From NCBI GenBank assembly GCA_045430285.1, contig JAILXV010000001.1, forward strand, positions 620,001 through 684,000: a stretch of DNA of 64,000 bases, in the 5' to 3' direction. The translations under genes and the position numbers were made by a program. Position 1 is the first letter of the stretch. The number at the start of each line of letters is the position of its first letter. A model generated the notes under the pieces. The model was given only the letters and a program-made list of their open reading frames with translations. It ran no database searches and had not been told where the DNA came from. This stretch comes from Agarilytica sp045430285. Its GTDB lineage: Bacteria > Pseudomonadota > Gammaproteobacteria > Pseudomonadales > Cellvibrionaceae. This document shows, piece by piece, positions 43,215-51,542 of this stretch.

Positions 43215-43625
43215 CTAGGCAGAGCCAGCCAACATTCCACTGTGATCAAAGATGGTTCGGATAAACTCTTTCTGCCCAAGGCTTTTGATTGGGCTAACGT
43301 GAAAGTCTTTCACTAAGCCATTTTTCCAATTTACCTCAAAGCTTGCAAACTCTGGCTTCCCGACAGAGCTTGGGGAATAGATAAAGAGCTTTGCACGATC
43401 GTGCGTTGTTTCCATTAGTTGATATACGTCGATAATGAACTCAGAAAGACTCGTTTTATTCGCTAGTTTAGAATTCACTTTTGCCGAAAGAAAAATATAG
43501 TCGTAACCTGATAACTCTGCGCAACGTAGCTCATCCCAATCAGAGGTTGGGTCGCTGGGCTCACCCAGCACAGAATAGATATCTGTATCTTCTGCATATG
43601 ATGTTAGGGGCTCAACCGCATTCAT
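43215..43625 (-). CDS. conserved-looking cytoplasmic protein, unknown function
   Basis: 136 residues, no signal peptide or transmembrane helix. The sequence looks soluble alpha/beta (DYIFLSAKVNSKLANKTSLSEFIIDVYQLMETTHDRAKLFIYSP, a region at about 42-85; KDFHVSPIKSLGQKEFIRTIFDHSGML at the C terminus). No family recognised. The start is taken at ATG 43625. It is convergent with nfuA, and the plus-strand mini-lipoprotein frame begins just inside it. Confidence 0.6.
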   Translation of the reverse strand: MNAVEPLTSYAEDTDIYSVLGEPSDPTSDWDELRCAELSGYDYIFLSAKVNSKLANKTSLSEFIIDVYQLMETTHDRAKLFIYSPSSVGKPEFASFEVNWKNGLVKDFHVSPIKSLGQKEFIRTIFDHSGMLAGSA

Positions 43626-43729
43626 ATTCTCTACCTATCTTCGCTGGTTTGTTTTTATTGGCTTTTCTGTTTGGTTGCGTGAAAACAGCCGTTTATATAG
43701 GTGGTTCCGCGCTGAAAACAGGTTGCTGA
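43598..43729 (+). CDS. possible 43-residue mini-lipoprotein
   Basis: A plus-strand frame from ATG 43598 to TGA 43727-43729 encodes a hydrophobic stretch with a lipobox, IFAGLFLLAFLFGC, followed by VKTAVYIGGSALKTGC at the end. This is the composition of tiny outer-membrane lipoproteins whose lipidated Cys is followed by a short tail. The start overlaps the minus-strand gene by 28 nt and I see no strong ribosome-binding site; a later alternative start is possible. Reported as a candidate only. Confidence 0.3.
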   Translation: MMLGAQPHSYSLPIFAGLFLLAFLFGCVKTAVYIGGSALKTGC

Positions 43730-43923
43730 ATTACTGATCAATCTAGTGTTTAGGTTATCAACGAAAGATATAAATATCTATATTGGACAGAGCTTTTTGG
43801 TATATCGATTTTTCCCAAGAATGAGAAAGCACATAACAAAAAAACATTGAGGAAAGCGATATAAGCGATAACGAATAACTCGTAACTTATTATATATCAA
43901 CAAGTTACGAGCATCACTTAAAG

Positions 43924-45000
43924 CTATTTAGAAGTGTTGTTGCGAGAATTTAGAGGCGCATTGAGTTTGTCTGCGACGCTTAATAGCAATGATTCGGTTG
44001 TTTCCCAATCGATACAGGCGTCAGTGATTGATACACCGTATTTAAGATCGGCCAAATCAGCCGGCATCTTCTGATTACCTGCGCCTAGATGGCTTTCGAT
44101 CATGACGCCAATGATCGATTTGTTTCCTTCAATAATCTGATTTGTAACGTTTTCCATGACCAGCGGTTGTAACTCATGATTCTTATTAGAGTTAGCATGA
44201 CTACAATCCACCATGATGTTGGGTGCAATAGCGTTCTTTTCAAGCACCTTTTCACACATAGCAACGCTAACCGAGTCGTAGTTAGGCTTGTCGTTTCCGC
44301 CTCTTAATACGATATGGCCGTAAGCATTACCGCGTGTATGCATAATTGAAACGGCGCCGTCTTTATTGATACCTAAGAAACGGTGAGAGCTAGATACAGA
44401 TTGCAGCGCATTGATCGCCACCGATAATCCACCGTCCGTGCCATTTTTAAAGCCGACCGCAGAGGATAAGCCACTTGCCATTTCTCTATGAGTCTGAGAT
44501 TCAGTGGTACGTGCGCCGATGGCAGACCAAGAAATAAGATCCTGTAAATATTGCGGTGAGATGGGGTCCAAGGCCTCAGTCGCGGTGGGCAATCCGATTT
44601 CAGCGATATCGAGCAGAAGCTTACGACCAACATGTAGCCCCTCTTGTATTTTGAACGAGTCATTCAAGTCGGGATCGTTAATCAAGCCTTTCCAGCCGAC
44701 AGTGGTACGGGGTTTTTCAAAATAGACACGCATCACAATGAATAAGCTGTCTTTGACCTTATCGCTTAAAGCTTTGAGCTTCTCGGCATACTCGATTGCG
44801 GCTTTCGTGTCATGAATAGAGCAGGGGCCTACAACCACTAATAGGCGAGGGTCCTTGCGATCGAGTATGTTTCGAACTGTTTGGCGTCCCTCGGTCACGA
44901 TTTCATTAACGCGTGCGCTCGCGGGGAGTTCGGTTTTCAGCTGATCCGGGGTAATCAATACTTCCTGTGATACTACATTCAAATCTTCTATCTTGGACAT
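43924..45000 (-). CDS. aroG: 3-deoxy-7-phosphoheptulonate synthase, class I
   Basis: 358 residues from ATG 45000 (an upstream in-frame GTG at 45012 is possible). First step of the shikimate pathway, from PEP and erythrose 4-phosphate. Type I DAHP synthase motifs: VVVGPCSIHD (PEP/metal site Cys near 60), MRVYFEKPRTTVGWKGLINDP, IGLPTATEALDPISPQYLQDL, GIMIESHLG-like GVMIESHLGAGNQ, and VDCSHANSNKNHE. Which aromatic amino acid inhibits it (AroF, AroG or AroH type) cannot be judged safely, so the symbol is indicative. Confidence 0.88.
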   Translation of the reverse strand: MSKIEDLNVVSQEVLITPDQLKTELPASARVNEIVTEGRQTVRNILDRKDPRLLVVVGPCSIHDTKAAIEYAEKLKALSDKVKDSLFIVMRVYFEKPRTTVGWKGLINDPDLNDSFKIQEGLHVGRKLLLDIAEIGLPTATEALDPISPQYLQDLISWSAIGARTTESQTHREMASGLSSAVGFKNGTDGGLSVAINALQSVSSSHRFLGINKDGAVSIMHTRGNAYGHIVLRGGNDKPNYDSVSVAMCEKVLEKNAIAPNIMVDCSHANSNKNHELQPLVMENVTNQIIEGNKSIIGVMIESHLGAGNQKMPADLADLKYGVSITDACIDWETTESLLLSVADKLNAPLNSRNNTSK

Positions 45001-45663
45001 GTCTTGTCTCACGCAACCATTTATTCATGTATAAGCCGGCATTGTACGGGAAAATGCACGCTTTTTATTACTGGAAATTTAAGATATGGCGGTTTTTAAT
45101 GACTAAATTACCATTTACGGCTCATTTTTGTAGTCTAGGGTTAACCCTTGGTCAAACCGAAGGCTGGTCTTTTTTGTCATTAAAAATATTATTGTTATTC
45201 GCTATATGGAGATGACCCGACGACAACTCGTTTGGTGTCAAAACAATTTGAATTGCGTATCACATTTATCTTGATTTTTGACAAATTTGTTACTAAAAGG
45301 CCTTTACGGTTAAGGTTCACTAACTTTTTATGCACACCTGCTGTGCTACTTTCGTATAACCGCCACATTTTGGCTTATTTACGTACACGCAAAAGCAAAT
45401 ACACTACAAAAACGCTGTAAGTTATTGATTGTAAACGATTAATATCGACTGATTAAATATTGATCGTTTTGTGCTTGGTCAAGGTTTTATTGGGAATTTG
45501 ACCTGTTTAGCCCTAACTATCCACCAAGTTATCCACAGTAAATGTGGAAAACAATGGCGCGATTTATTCATTAGTTTTAACAAAAATGTAAAAAATGTGA
45601 AATACGACTTAGAATAACTGTTTTTATAACTAACCGATTTTAAAACTACCCTTTATAAGCATT
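45001..45663. other. long AT-rich intergenic region between aroG and trmH
   Basis: About 660 nt between divergent genes, very AT-rich towards trmH. No credible ORF: frames found there lack ribosome-binding sites and coding bias. It contains the paired DnaA-box-like sites at 45529-45551 and a partial inverted repeat AAACGAT...GATCGTTT near 45433-45470. It should hold both promoters. Confidence 0.45.
45529..45551. promoter_or_regulatory. inverted pair of DnaA-box sequences
   Basis: TTATCCACA (45529-45537) is the consensus DnaA box, and TGTGGAAAA (45543-45551) is TTTTCCACA on the other strand, also within the TTWTNCACA consensus, 5 nt apart. A third weaker match (CTATCCACC) lies at 45517-45525. 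The flanking 60 nt on the trmH side are rich in A/T. The cluster could be a DnaA-controlled promoter or a titration site. Alternatively the two inverted boxes form a hairpin. Confidence 0.5.
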
Positions 45664-46344
45664 ATGACGCCAGAAAGATTCAACCGTATCAGTACCGTTC
45701 TTCGAAAACGACAGCCCGATTTAACCGTGATTACTGATGAAGTGCATAAGCCTAGAAATTTAGCTGCCATCGTTCGTAATTGTGATGCCGTGGGCATAGA
45801 TGAGGTTCATGCGGTAGTCCCGGCTACGGGTTTTCAGATTTACTCTGGAACCTCTGCTAGCGCAGAAAAGTGGGTGGATGTGAATTATTACGAGGACGTG
45901 AATGCACCTATTCGCAACCTTAAAGCGAAAGGGTTCCAACTTGTTACGGCAAACCTTTCAGCGGATGCCTTAGATTATCGCAGTATCGACTATACACAGC
46001 CTACGGCGCTTCTCATGGGGGCTGAAGTGAAAGGGGTTAGCGCTGATGCCGCAAAAGCTGCCGATCATCAAGTGGTGCTCCCCATGCTGGGTATGGTCGA
46101 ATCCTATAATGTCTCAGTCGCGAGCGCATTGATCCTTGCTGAAGCCCAAACCCAGCGAGAGAAGGCGGGGCTATATGAACGTAACCGACTCCCTAAAGCG
46201 CGCTACGATTTACTGTTCTTTAGATGGGCTCACCCTGTGCTGGCAAAATTTTGCGACGATAATGATATTCCATATCCGCCCGTGCGGGAGGATGGCGAAG
46301 TGATCAACTTATCAAAATGGTATGCGGCGGCTAGTAAATCGTAG
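45664..46344 (+). CDS. trmH: tRNA (guanosine(18)-2'-O)-methyltransferase
   Basis: 226 residues (E. coli enzyme 229). SPOUT family with a deep trefoil knot. Start of the family pattern MTPERFNRISTVLRKRQPDLTV, substrate/SAM regions KPRNLAAIVRNCDAVG (motif 1, catalytic Arg), ALLMGAEVKGVS (motif 2) and LPMLGMVESYNVSVASALIL (motif 3). The C-terminal TrmH extension RLPKARYDLLFFRWAHPVLAKFC separates it from SpoU-like rRNA enzymes. Methylates the 2'-OH of G18 in tRNA. Confidence 0.93.
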   Translation: MTPERFNRISTVLRKRQPDLTVITDEVHKPRNLAAIVRNCDAVGIDEVHAVVPATGFQIYSGTSASAEKWVDVNYYEDVNAPIRNLKAKGFQLVTANLSADALDYRSIDYTQPTALLMGAEVKGVSADAAKAADHQVVLPMLGMVESYNVSVASALILAEAQTQREKAGLYERNRLPKARYDLLFFRWAHPVLAKFCDDNDIPYPPVREDGEVINLSKWYAAASKS

Positions 46345-46346
46345 GC

Positions 46347-46386
46347 AAAAAAAAGCCCGACGTTTCTGGGGGGAGACCGTCGGGCT
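46347..46386 (-). terminator. intrinsic terminator on the minus strand
   Basis: Read on the minus strand: AGCCCGACG-loop-CGTCGGGCT followed by a run of eight T (the A-run at 46347-46354 of the plus strand). The 9-bp stem is perfect and the loop contains six consecutive C. There is no T-run on the plus strand, so it does not terminate trmH; it must serve a minus-strand transcript arising from 46.4-47 kb. Confidence 0.7.
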
Positions 46387-46500
46387 AGGACCATTAGGAG
46401 TGAAACATTAAGGATAAATATCCTCAACGAGCTACTAAGTAGCTCAGCTGCCAGCATCGAACACTTGGGGGGATGTTTGCCAGCAGCTGATTTAAGTATC
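46347..46500 (-). ncRNA. candidate structured small RNA with C-rich loops
   Basis: On the minus strand, in order: a long hairpin (CAGCTG at 46484-46489 pairing with CAGCTG at 46445-46450, arms matching at 10 of 12 positions, with an inner AACA/TGTT stem and a loop containing CCCCCC); a 7-bp hairpin GAGCTAC-TTA-GTAGCTC (46429-46445); a small hairpin AGGATATTTATCCT (46411-46424); and the terminator hairpin with a second CCCCCC loop and U8. This packing in a non-coding gap is not expected by chance. Unpaired C-rich loops are known in small RNAs that pair with Shine-Dalgarno sequences. The 5' end is a guess. Alternative: a 3'UTR of the minus-strand gene at 46735-47073. Confidence 0.4.
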
Positions 46501-46734
46501 GAACATATCTCGAAAACTTCCAGTAAATAAGGAAAGTTTTTTAAATCAAAATCTTCTAGCGTTATGGGTTTGTGCGTTAAGAAGAAATAACTGCCAAGGG
46601 GGCATTTTTTGTGATTATCATCATGTCTAAGCACTTATTTTGATGTGTTGAAGCGCTAAATAGGGGGCTATGGAAAAGGCGTTTTGTCTAATCTTTCAAG
46701 CGTAGGGTGATGGCACTTTTCAACCAGTAGAACG

Positions 46735-47073
46735 TTACAGGCCTTTCGAAGAAATGAGGTTCATGGCATTAGCAAGAGAGCTTTGGAGTGATTGTGCTGT
46801 GCGCGTTCGCGGAAACCATTCATCAATATGGGCTTGTAGCTGCTTGAACTTCCTTGCACAAGCTGGGAATTGTTCGGTAACCGGTTCATACCCCATATAG
46901 TGATCTTCCATACTCAGTTTACCTAATTCATTTAATTCTCCAGTAATGACTGAAAGAATATCAAATACGGTGTCTTTTTGAAAAACGTCATTAGCATCCC
47001 AGTAGGCCGCTGTTAAAGCGTCATATAGTTCTTCAAGCGTATCTACGGCGTTTGCGACGGTAAAACGTTCCAT
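46735..47073 (-). CDS. small helical cytoplasmic protein, unknown function
   Basis: 112 residues, ATG 47073. Almost entirely predicted helical and acidic (NAVDTLEELYDALTAAYWDANDVF; FDILSVITGELNELGKLSMEDHYMGYEPV) with no signal peptide or membrane segment. No family recognised. It shares strand with tesB upstream (155 nt away) and the candidate small RNA/terminator downstream. Confidence 0.6.
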   Translation of the reverse strand: MERFTVANAVDTLEELYDALTAAYWDANDVFQKDTVFDILSVITGELNELGKLSMEDHYMGYEPVTEQFPACARKFKQLQAHIDEWFPRTRTAQSLQSSLANAMNLISSKGL

Positions 47074-47227
47074 AAAATTGTCCAGTTAAATCACAATATA
47101 TTCACACAACGAATTCGGGCACCCAGGTATCCGAATCCACAACCCCAATAAAAGTATAGCCTTAAGATGCCTTTGAACAAGTCAAATACCTTTGCAGGCG
47201 AGAAACTAGGTACTGTTAATGCAGAAA

Positions 47228-48073
47228 TTAAACCTTTGATTTACGTATTAACCCTTCTTGGGTCGTCGTAGCGACCAATTGCTTGTCTAAATTAAATATA
47301 TGGGCCTGGGCAAATCCACGTGCGTTACCAGCCCAAGGGCTAAACGTGCGGCATAACAGCCACTCATCAGCACGAAAGTCCTGACGATGAAACCACATGG
47401 CGTGATCAACGCTTGCAACCACTAAATCTTCGTCAAATATTGTGGCATCATGTGGCAATAGCGCCGTGGCCAACAACCCTATATCTGATGCGAATGCCAA
47501 CGAACAAAAATGACTAATCGGGGTATCAGGCAGCGTATCTTTTGCCTTTATCCAGAAATACCCAATGGGTGGGTCTATAACTTCTCGTGAAAATAGGGAC
47601 TCTCCGACAGGCAAAAACTCAAAGGGCGTCACCGCTTTAGCCGCGTCGAAGGTTTTATCTGCCATTTTTACATGGGATTGTGATGATTTAATCTCATTCG
47701 GCAAGGGAATGCCTTCTGGATAGCTTACTTGGTGTTCATAACCTTCTTCTTGTTTATGAAACGACGCGGCCATATTAAAAATCGGACGGCCCGACTGCCG
47801 TGCAATGATTCTTCGACACGAAAAAGATCTGCCATCTCGCAAATTTTCAACATCATAGATAACTGGCGTATCACTGGTTCCTGCCCGTAAAAAATAGCCG
47901 TGAAGGGAATTGGGAAGGGCGTCTTTCTGTGTTTCGTAGGCCGCCATCAGTGCTTGCCCTAAGACCTGACCGCCGAATAAAGTTTTACGAAAATTCTCAT
48001 AATGATGCCGGCTGCGGAATAGGTTGTTATCAAGCTCTTCTAAAACTAATATTTCATCCACAGGTAGTGTCAT
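47228..48073 (-). CDS. tesB: acyl-CoA thioesterase II
   Basis: 281 residues, double hot-dog fold. TesB features: FRKTLFGGQVLGQALMAAYET (residues about 27-47), SLHGYFLRAGTSDTPVIYDVE, DGRSFSCRRIIARQ with the first half-domain, and catalytic Asp in VVASVDHAMWFHR with ARGFAQAHIFN and a C-terminal TTQEGLIR (Gln/Thr). Hydrolyses medium- and long-chain acyl-CoA to free acids. Length is typical (286). Confidence 0.93.
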   Translation of the reverse strand: MTLPVDEILVLEELDNNLFRSRHHYENFRKTLFGGQVLGQALMAAYETQKDALPNSLHGYFLRAGTSDTPVIYDVENLRDGRSFSCRRIIARQSGRPIFNMAASFHKQEEGYEHQVSYPEGIPLPNEIKSSQSHVKMADKTFDAAKAVTPFEFLPVGESLFSREVIDPPIGYFWIKAKDTLPDTPISHFCSLAFASDIGLLATALLPHDATIFDEDLVVASVDHAMWFHRQDFRADEWLLCRTFSPWAGNARGFAQAHIFNLDKQLVATTTQEGLIRKSKV

Positions 48074-48144
48074 AGATATTTCCTCAATATTCGTCCGTTA
48101 TAGACGATAATACTAATAATGCTCAAAAAAGAATGGAGGCCGCG

Positions 48145-48780
48145 ATGAAGCGCCTATCACTATTGGTTCAGCGGGTACTTTTTCTTGTACCGTTTGTTTG
48201 GGGGCTCAATGCGTGCACTTATCAATATACTGCTGCTACCGCAGATAAGAGCCTTCAATACGCGCGGCTTAAGGACAAGTTTTCTGTCAATCGAAACGCC
48301 GACTGGGTCGTCCATAGTAATACTGCCATTACTCTAGCGCATCCGGTACAAGTACAGTCTAAAAACATGCCGCGTAATCTGCATGCCTTGTATCAATCGC
48401 TCGATATAGCGCTTAAACAAGTTTTTCCGACCTATTCGACACATATTCAAGCCGTTTCACTTGATGAGGCACTTCAACTCGCGAAGGCTGATGCCAGCGA
48501 ACTCCTTTTTTGGCCAAGTCTTGTATTGGTAGAAAACAAACTTAATACAGAGCAAGAGCTGCGTGAAGGTAAGACGCTTAGTGATGCACAATCTTATGGC
48601 CCCGATCGTGCTGTTTTTCAGGTCCTTATATATGAAGTCCGCACGAAACGCCTTATCGATGTCGGGAGTATTGTTAGTCGCGGCCGTATGTTTGCCCCTA
48701 ACGAAAGCTTGCCGCTCGATCTATACCGTGATGCCGCTTTGCACTACATTCATGCTATTACAGGAAAAAAAGCGTCTTAA
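48145..48780 (+). CDS. DUF4823-like lipoprotein
   Basis: 211 residues from ATG 48145 (GGAGG upstream); the ATG at 48133 includes that ribosome-binding site and is less likely. Lipoprotein signal with lipobox WGLNAC. The remaining domain (ASELLFWPSLVLVENKLNTEQ, DRAVFQVLIYEVRTKRLIDVGSIVSRG, DLYRDAALHYIHAITG) matches DUF4823-type lipoproteins of pseudomonads, whose function is unknown. It stands alone between tesB and the ETF-QO gene. Confidence 0.72.
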   Translation: MKRLSLLVQRVLFLVPFVWGLNACTYQYTAATADKSLQYARLKDKFSVNRNADWVVHSNTAITLAHPVQVQSKNMPRNLHALYQSLDIALKQVFPTYSTHIQAVSLDEALQLAKADASELLFWPSLVLVENKLNTEQELREGKTLSDAQSYGPDRAVFQVLIYEVRTKRLIDVGSIVSRGRMFAPNESLPLDLYRDAALHYIHAITGKKAS

Positions 48781-48789
48781 GCGACTTCT

Positions 48790-50442
48790 TTACATATTTG
48801 GGTAGTTAGGGCCTCCGCCACCTTCAGGGCAGACCCAGGTTATATTTTGAGATGGGTCCTTTATATCGCAGGTTTTACAGTGCACGCAGTTTTGTGCGTT
48901 GATCTGAAATGTCTTTTCGCCTTGCTCATTTTCCACAACTTCGTATACGCCTGCTGGGCAGTAGCGCTGGGCTGGCTCATTAAATTGTTGCAAGTTAACA
49001 GAGAGCGGAATAGATGCATCTGCCAGATGAAGATGAACGGGTTGATCTTCTTCATGATTGGTATTCGATAAATACACCGAGCTTAATTTGTCAAAACTCA
49101 ATTTCCCATCTGGCTTAGGATAGTTAATAGGTGAACTATTAGCCGCGGATTTCATCGTCGAATGATCGGGTTTTGGGTCTCTTAGCGTCCATGGTAGCGT
49201 GCCGTTAAACAGGTTGATATCGACAAACGCGTAAGCTGAACCCAACAAGTTCCCCCATTTATGTTGCGCCGGACCAAAGTTGCGTTGCACACGAAGCTCC
49301 GTAAACACGGATGATTTTACATATTCTTTCGTATAAGAACTTAAATCTGTGTTCGCTTGTTCTTCTGATAGCGCTTCGGCGATAACTTTTGCTGCGATCA
49401 TCCCTGACTTCATTGCGGTGTGGGAGCCTTTAATTTTCGCGAAGTTAAGTGTGCCGGCATCGTCACCAATAAGTAAGCCACCAGGAAAATGCATTTTGGG
49501 CTGGCTTTGCATCCCGCCTTTTGTAATTGCACGCGCACCGTAGGAAATTCGTTCACCGCCTTCTAGCGTCTGTGCAATTTTTGGATGATGTTTGTAACGT
49601 TGAAATTCATCGAATGGGCTAACGTGGGGGTTTGAATAGGAGAGGTCGGTAATTAAACCAACAGCAACTTGGTTGTCTTCAATGTGATAAAGAAAACCGC
49701 CGCCTGCTGACCCTGATTCGGACAAGGGCCAACCTGCGGTATGAACAACCAAGCCTTCTTTATGGTTTTCACTCGGCACCTTCCATAGTTCTTTAATGCC
49801 AATACCATAGTGTTGAGGGTCTTTACCTTTATCTAGTTTGAAATGATTAATCAGGTTTTTCCCTAAATGCCCTCTACAACCCTCCGCAAACACGGTGTAT
49901 TTTGCATGCAGTTCCATGCCTGGCATATAGCCATCTTTCTGTTCGTGTGACTCCGATACGCCCATATCACCGGTGATAATGCCCTTGACGCTACCGTCGT
50001 CATTCCAGGCTATATCGGCGGCGGCAAACCCTGGGAAAATTTCTACACCGAGGTTTTCTGCTTGCTCGCCTAGCCAGCGACATAGGTTGCCAAGGCTAAT
50101 AATATAGTTCCCATGGTTGTGCATTGTTTTTGGGGCAAACATCGAGGGTATTTTTAACGCGGATGATGGGCCGTTGAATAAATAGATATTGTCATGCGTG
50201 ACAGCCGTTTTAAGCGGTGCACCGGCGGATTTCCAGTCAGGGAATAATTCGTTGAGTGCTGAAGGTTCAAGAACTGCACCAGACAGAATGTGTGCACCTA
50301 CCTCGGAACCTTTTTCAACAACACATACATTAATCTCTTGATTTAGTTGTTTTAGACGACATGCCGCACTCAAGCCAGCAGGTCCAGCGCCCACAATAAC
50401 AACGTCGTATTCCATAGATTCGCGTTCTACTACTTCCATCAT
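48790..50442 (-). CDS. etfD: electron transfer flavoprotein-ubiquinone oxidoreductase
   Basis: 550 residues. FAD-binding VVIVGAGPAGLSAACRL (about 15-31), membrane-associated ubiquinone domain, and a C-terminal ferredoxin-like domain with the [4Fe-4S] ligands Cys about 495, 519, 522 and 525 (CPAGVYE; NCVHCKTC), ending in WVCPEGGGGPNYPNM. Passes electrons from ETF to ubiquinone during fatty acid and amino acid oxidation. Start ATG 50442 with GGGGAG upstream. Divergent from etfBA. Confidence 0.95.
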   Translation of the reverse strand: MMEVVERESMEYDVVIVGAGPAGLSAACRLKQLNQEINVCVVEKGSEVGAHILSGAVLEPSALNELFPDWKSAGAPLKTAVTHDNIYLFNGPSSALKIPSMFAPKTMHNHGNYIISLGNLCRWLGEQAENLGVEIFPGFAAADIAWNDDGSVKGIITGDMGVSESHEQKDGYMPGMELHAKYTVFAEGCRGHLGKNLINHFKLDKGKDPQHYGIGIKELWKVPSENHKEGLVVHTAGWPLSESGSAGGGFLYHIEDNQVAVGLITDLSYSNPHVSPFDEFQRYKHHPKIAQTLEGGERISYGARAITKGGMQSQPKMHFPGGLLIGDDAGTLNFAKIKGSHTAMKSGMIAAKVIAEALSEEQANTDLSSYTKEYVKSSVFTELRVQRNFGPAQHKWGNLLGSAYAFVDINLFNGTLPWTLRDPKPDHSTMKSAANSSPINYPKPDGKLSFDKLSSVYLSNTNHEEDQPVHLHLADASIPLSVNLQQFNEPAQRYCPAGVYEVVENEQGEKTFQINAQNCVHCKTCDIKDPSQNITWVCPEGGGGPNYPNM

Positions 50443-50789
50443 GTTCTCCCCAATGCGGCGTTAAAAATAAGGCGGTGTTTAAGCGCTACAGAAAAACGAC
50501 ATTGTTCAATTATCGTTTTTCGTTTCGAGCTTTATCGCACTCCGTATACAAATAAAGCGCGGTTAAACGAACTAAATCCCTTAGCAGTATAGGAAACTTA
50601 GTCCATTCTCTCCATGACAAAAGTCTGCACGAGAACTGTCAAATGAGCGCAGCAATTAAAGCGCAACCCTTTTTCCAAAAATAATCGTTAAATCAGATGG
50701 TTATAGAGTGGTCTGCATGTCGAAATTGATCTTATAATGTAGAGAAGCTGCATAATAATTCTGTGATCTTAATGGAGGCGCACTGCCCA
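50443..50789. promoter_or_regulatory. divergent promoter region etfD / etfBA
   Basis: 347 nt between the two start codons. TATAAT at 50733-50738 is a good -10 candidate for etfBA, about 50 nt before the start, although the -35 at the expected distance is poor. On the other side the region is AT-rich near etfD. I see no clear PsrA/FadR-type palindrome. No ORF is present. Confidence 0.4.
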
Positions 50790-51542
50790 ATGAAAGTTCT
50801 CGTTCCGATAAAAAGAGTGGTTGATTACAACGTAAAAGTCAGACCCAACGCTGACGGTTCAAATGTCGATTTGGCCAATGTCAAAATGTCGATGAATCCT
50901 TTCTGTGAAATTGCCGTTGAAGAAGCCGTAAAACTGAAAGAAGCGGGCACGGCAACGGAAGTGGTGGTGGTGTCTGTCGGCCCCGCTAAGGCCCAAGAGC
51001 AAATCCGCGCGGCTATGGCTATCGGCGCCGATCGCGGTATTCATGTACAAACTGATGATGCGCTAGAGCCACTTGCTATTGCCAAGTGTTTAAAAGCGCT
51101 TTATGACAAAGAATCGCCCGAATTAGTGATCCTGGGTAAGCAATCGATCGATGGTGACAACAACCAGACCGGACAAATGCTAGCGGCGCTTACAGGGCTG
51201 GGGCAGGGCACATTCGCTTCAGAAGTGGCCGTGGAAGATGGCAAGGTTGCCGTCACGCGGGAAATTGATGGGGGGCTGCAGACCGTGTCTTTAACGCTTC
51301 CCGCTATTGTTACAACGGATCTTCGCTTAAACGAACCGCGTTACGCCTCACTGCCAAACATTATGAAGGCTAAGAAAAAGCCACTTGAGACGGTAACGCT
51401 GGAAGACCTCGGCATTGATGCCACACCAAGAGTGACACTGCTAGGCGTCTCTCCACCACCAGAACGTAAAGGCGGCATTAAGGTGTCAGATGTGGCTGAG
51501 CTGGTAGAAAAACTAAAAAATGAAGCGAAGGTGATCTCATGA
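50790..51542 (+). CDS. etfB: electron transfer flavoprotein beta subunit
   Basis: 250 residues from ATG 50790, which gives the conserved start MKVLVPIKRVVDYNVKVR (family length 249-255). Contains NPFCEIAVEEAVKLKE, the AMP-binding region VILGKQSIDGDNNQTGQMLAALTG, and the ETF-beta signature region VSLTLPAIVTTDLRLNEPRY with LPNIMKAKKK recognition loop. Stop overlaps etfA by 4 nt. Confidence 0.95.
   Translation: MKVLVPIKRVVDYNVKVRPNADGSNVDLANVKMSMNPFCEIAVEEAVKLKEAGTATEVVVVSVGPAKAQEQIRAAMAIGADRGIHVQTDDALEPLAIAKCLKALYDKESPELVILGKQSIDGDNNQTGQMLAALTGLGQGTFASEVAVEDGKVAVTREIDGGLQTVSLTLPAIVTTDLRLNEPRYASLPNIMKAKKKPLETVTLEDLGIDATPRVTLLGVSPPPERKGGIKVSDVAELVEKLKNEAKVIS

Noticed and set aside
44967..45420. 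Plus-strand frames in the aroG-trmH gap
   Set aside because: No ribosome-binding sites, odd composition (many Phe/Leu/Lys/Tyr from AT-rich DNA) and no family resemblance.
46230..46634. Minus-strand ORF of 134 codons overlapping the 3' end of trmH
   Set aside because: It overlaps trmH by 115 nt on the opposite strand, has no ribosome-binding site, and its non-overlapping part coincides with strongly structured hairpin sequence better explained as RNA.
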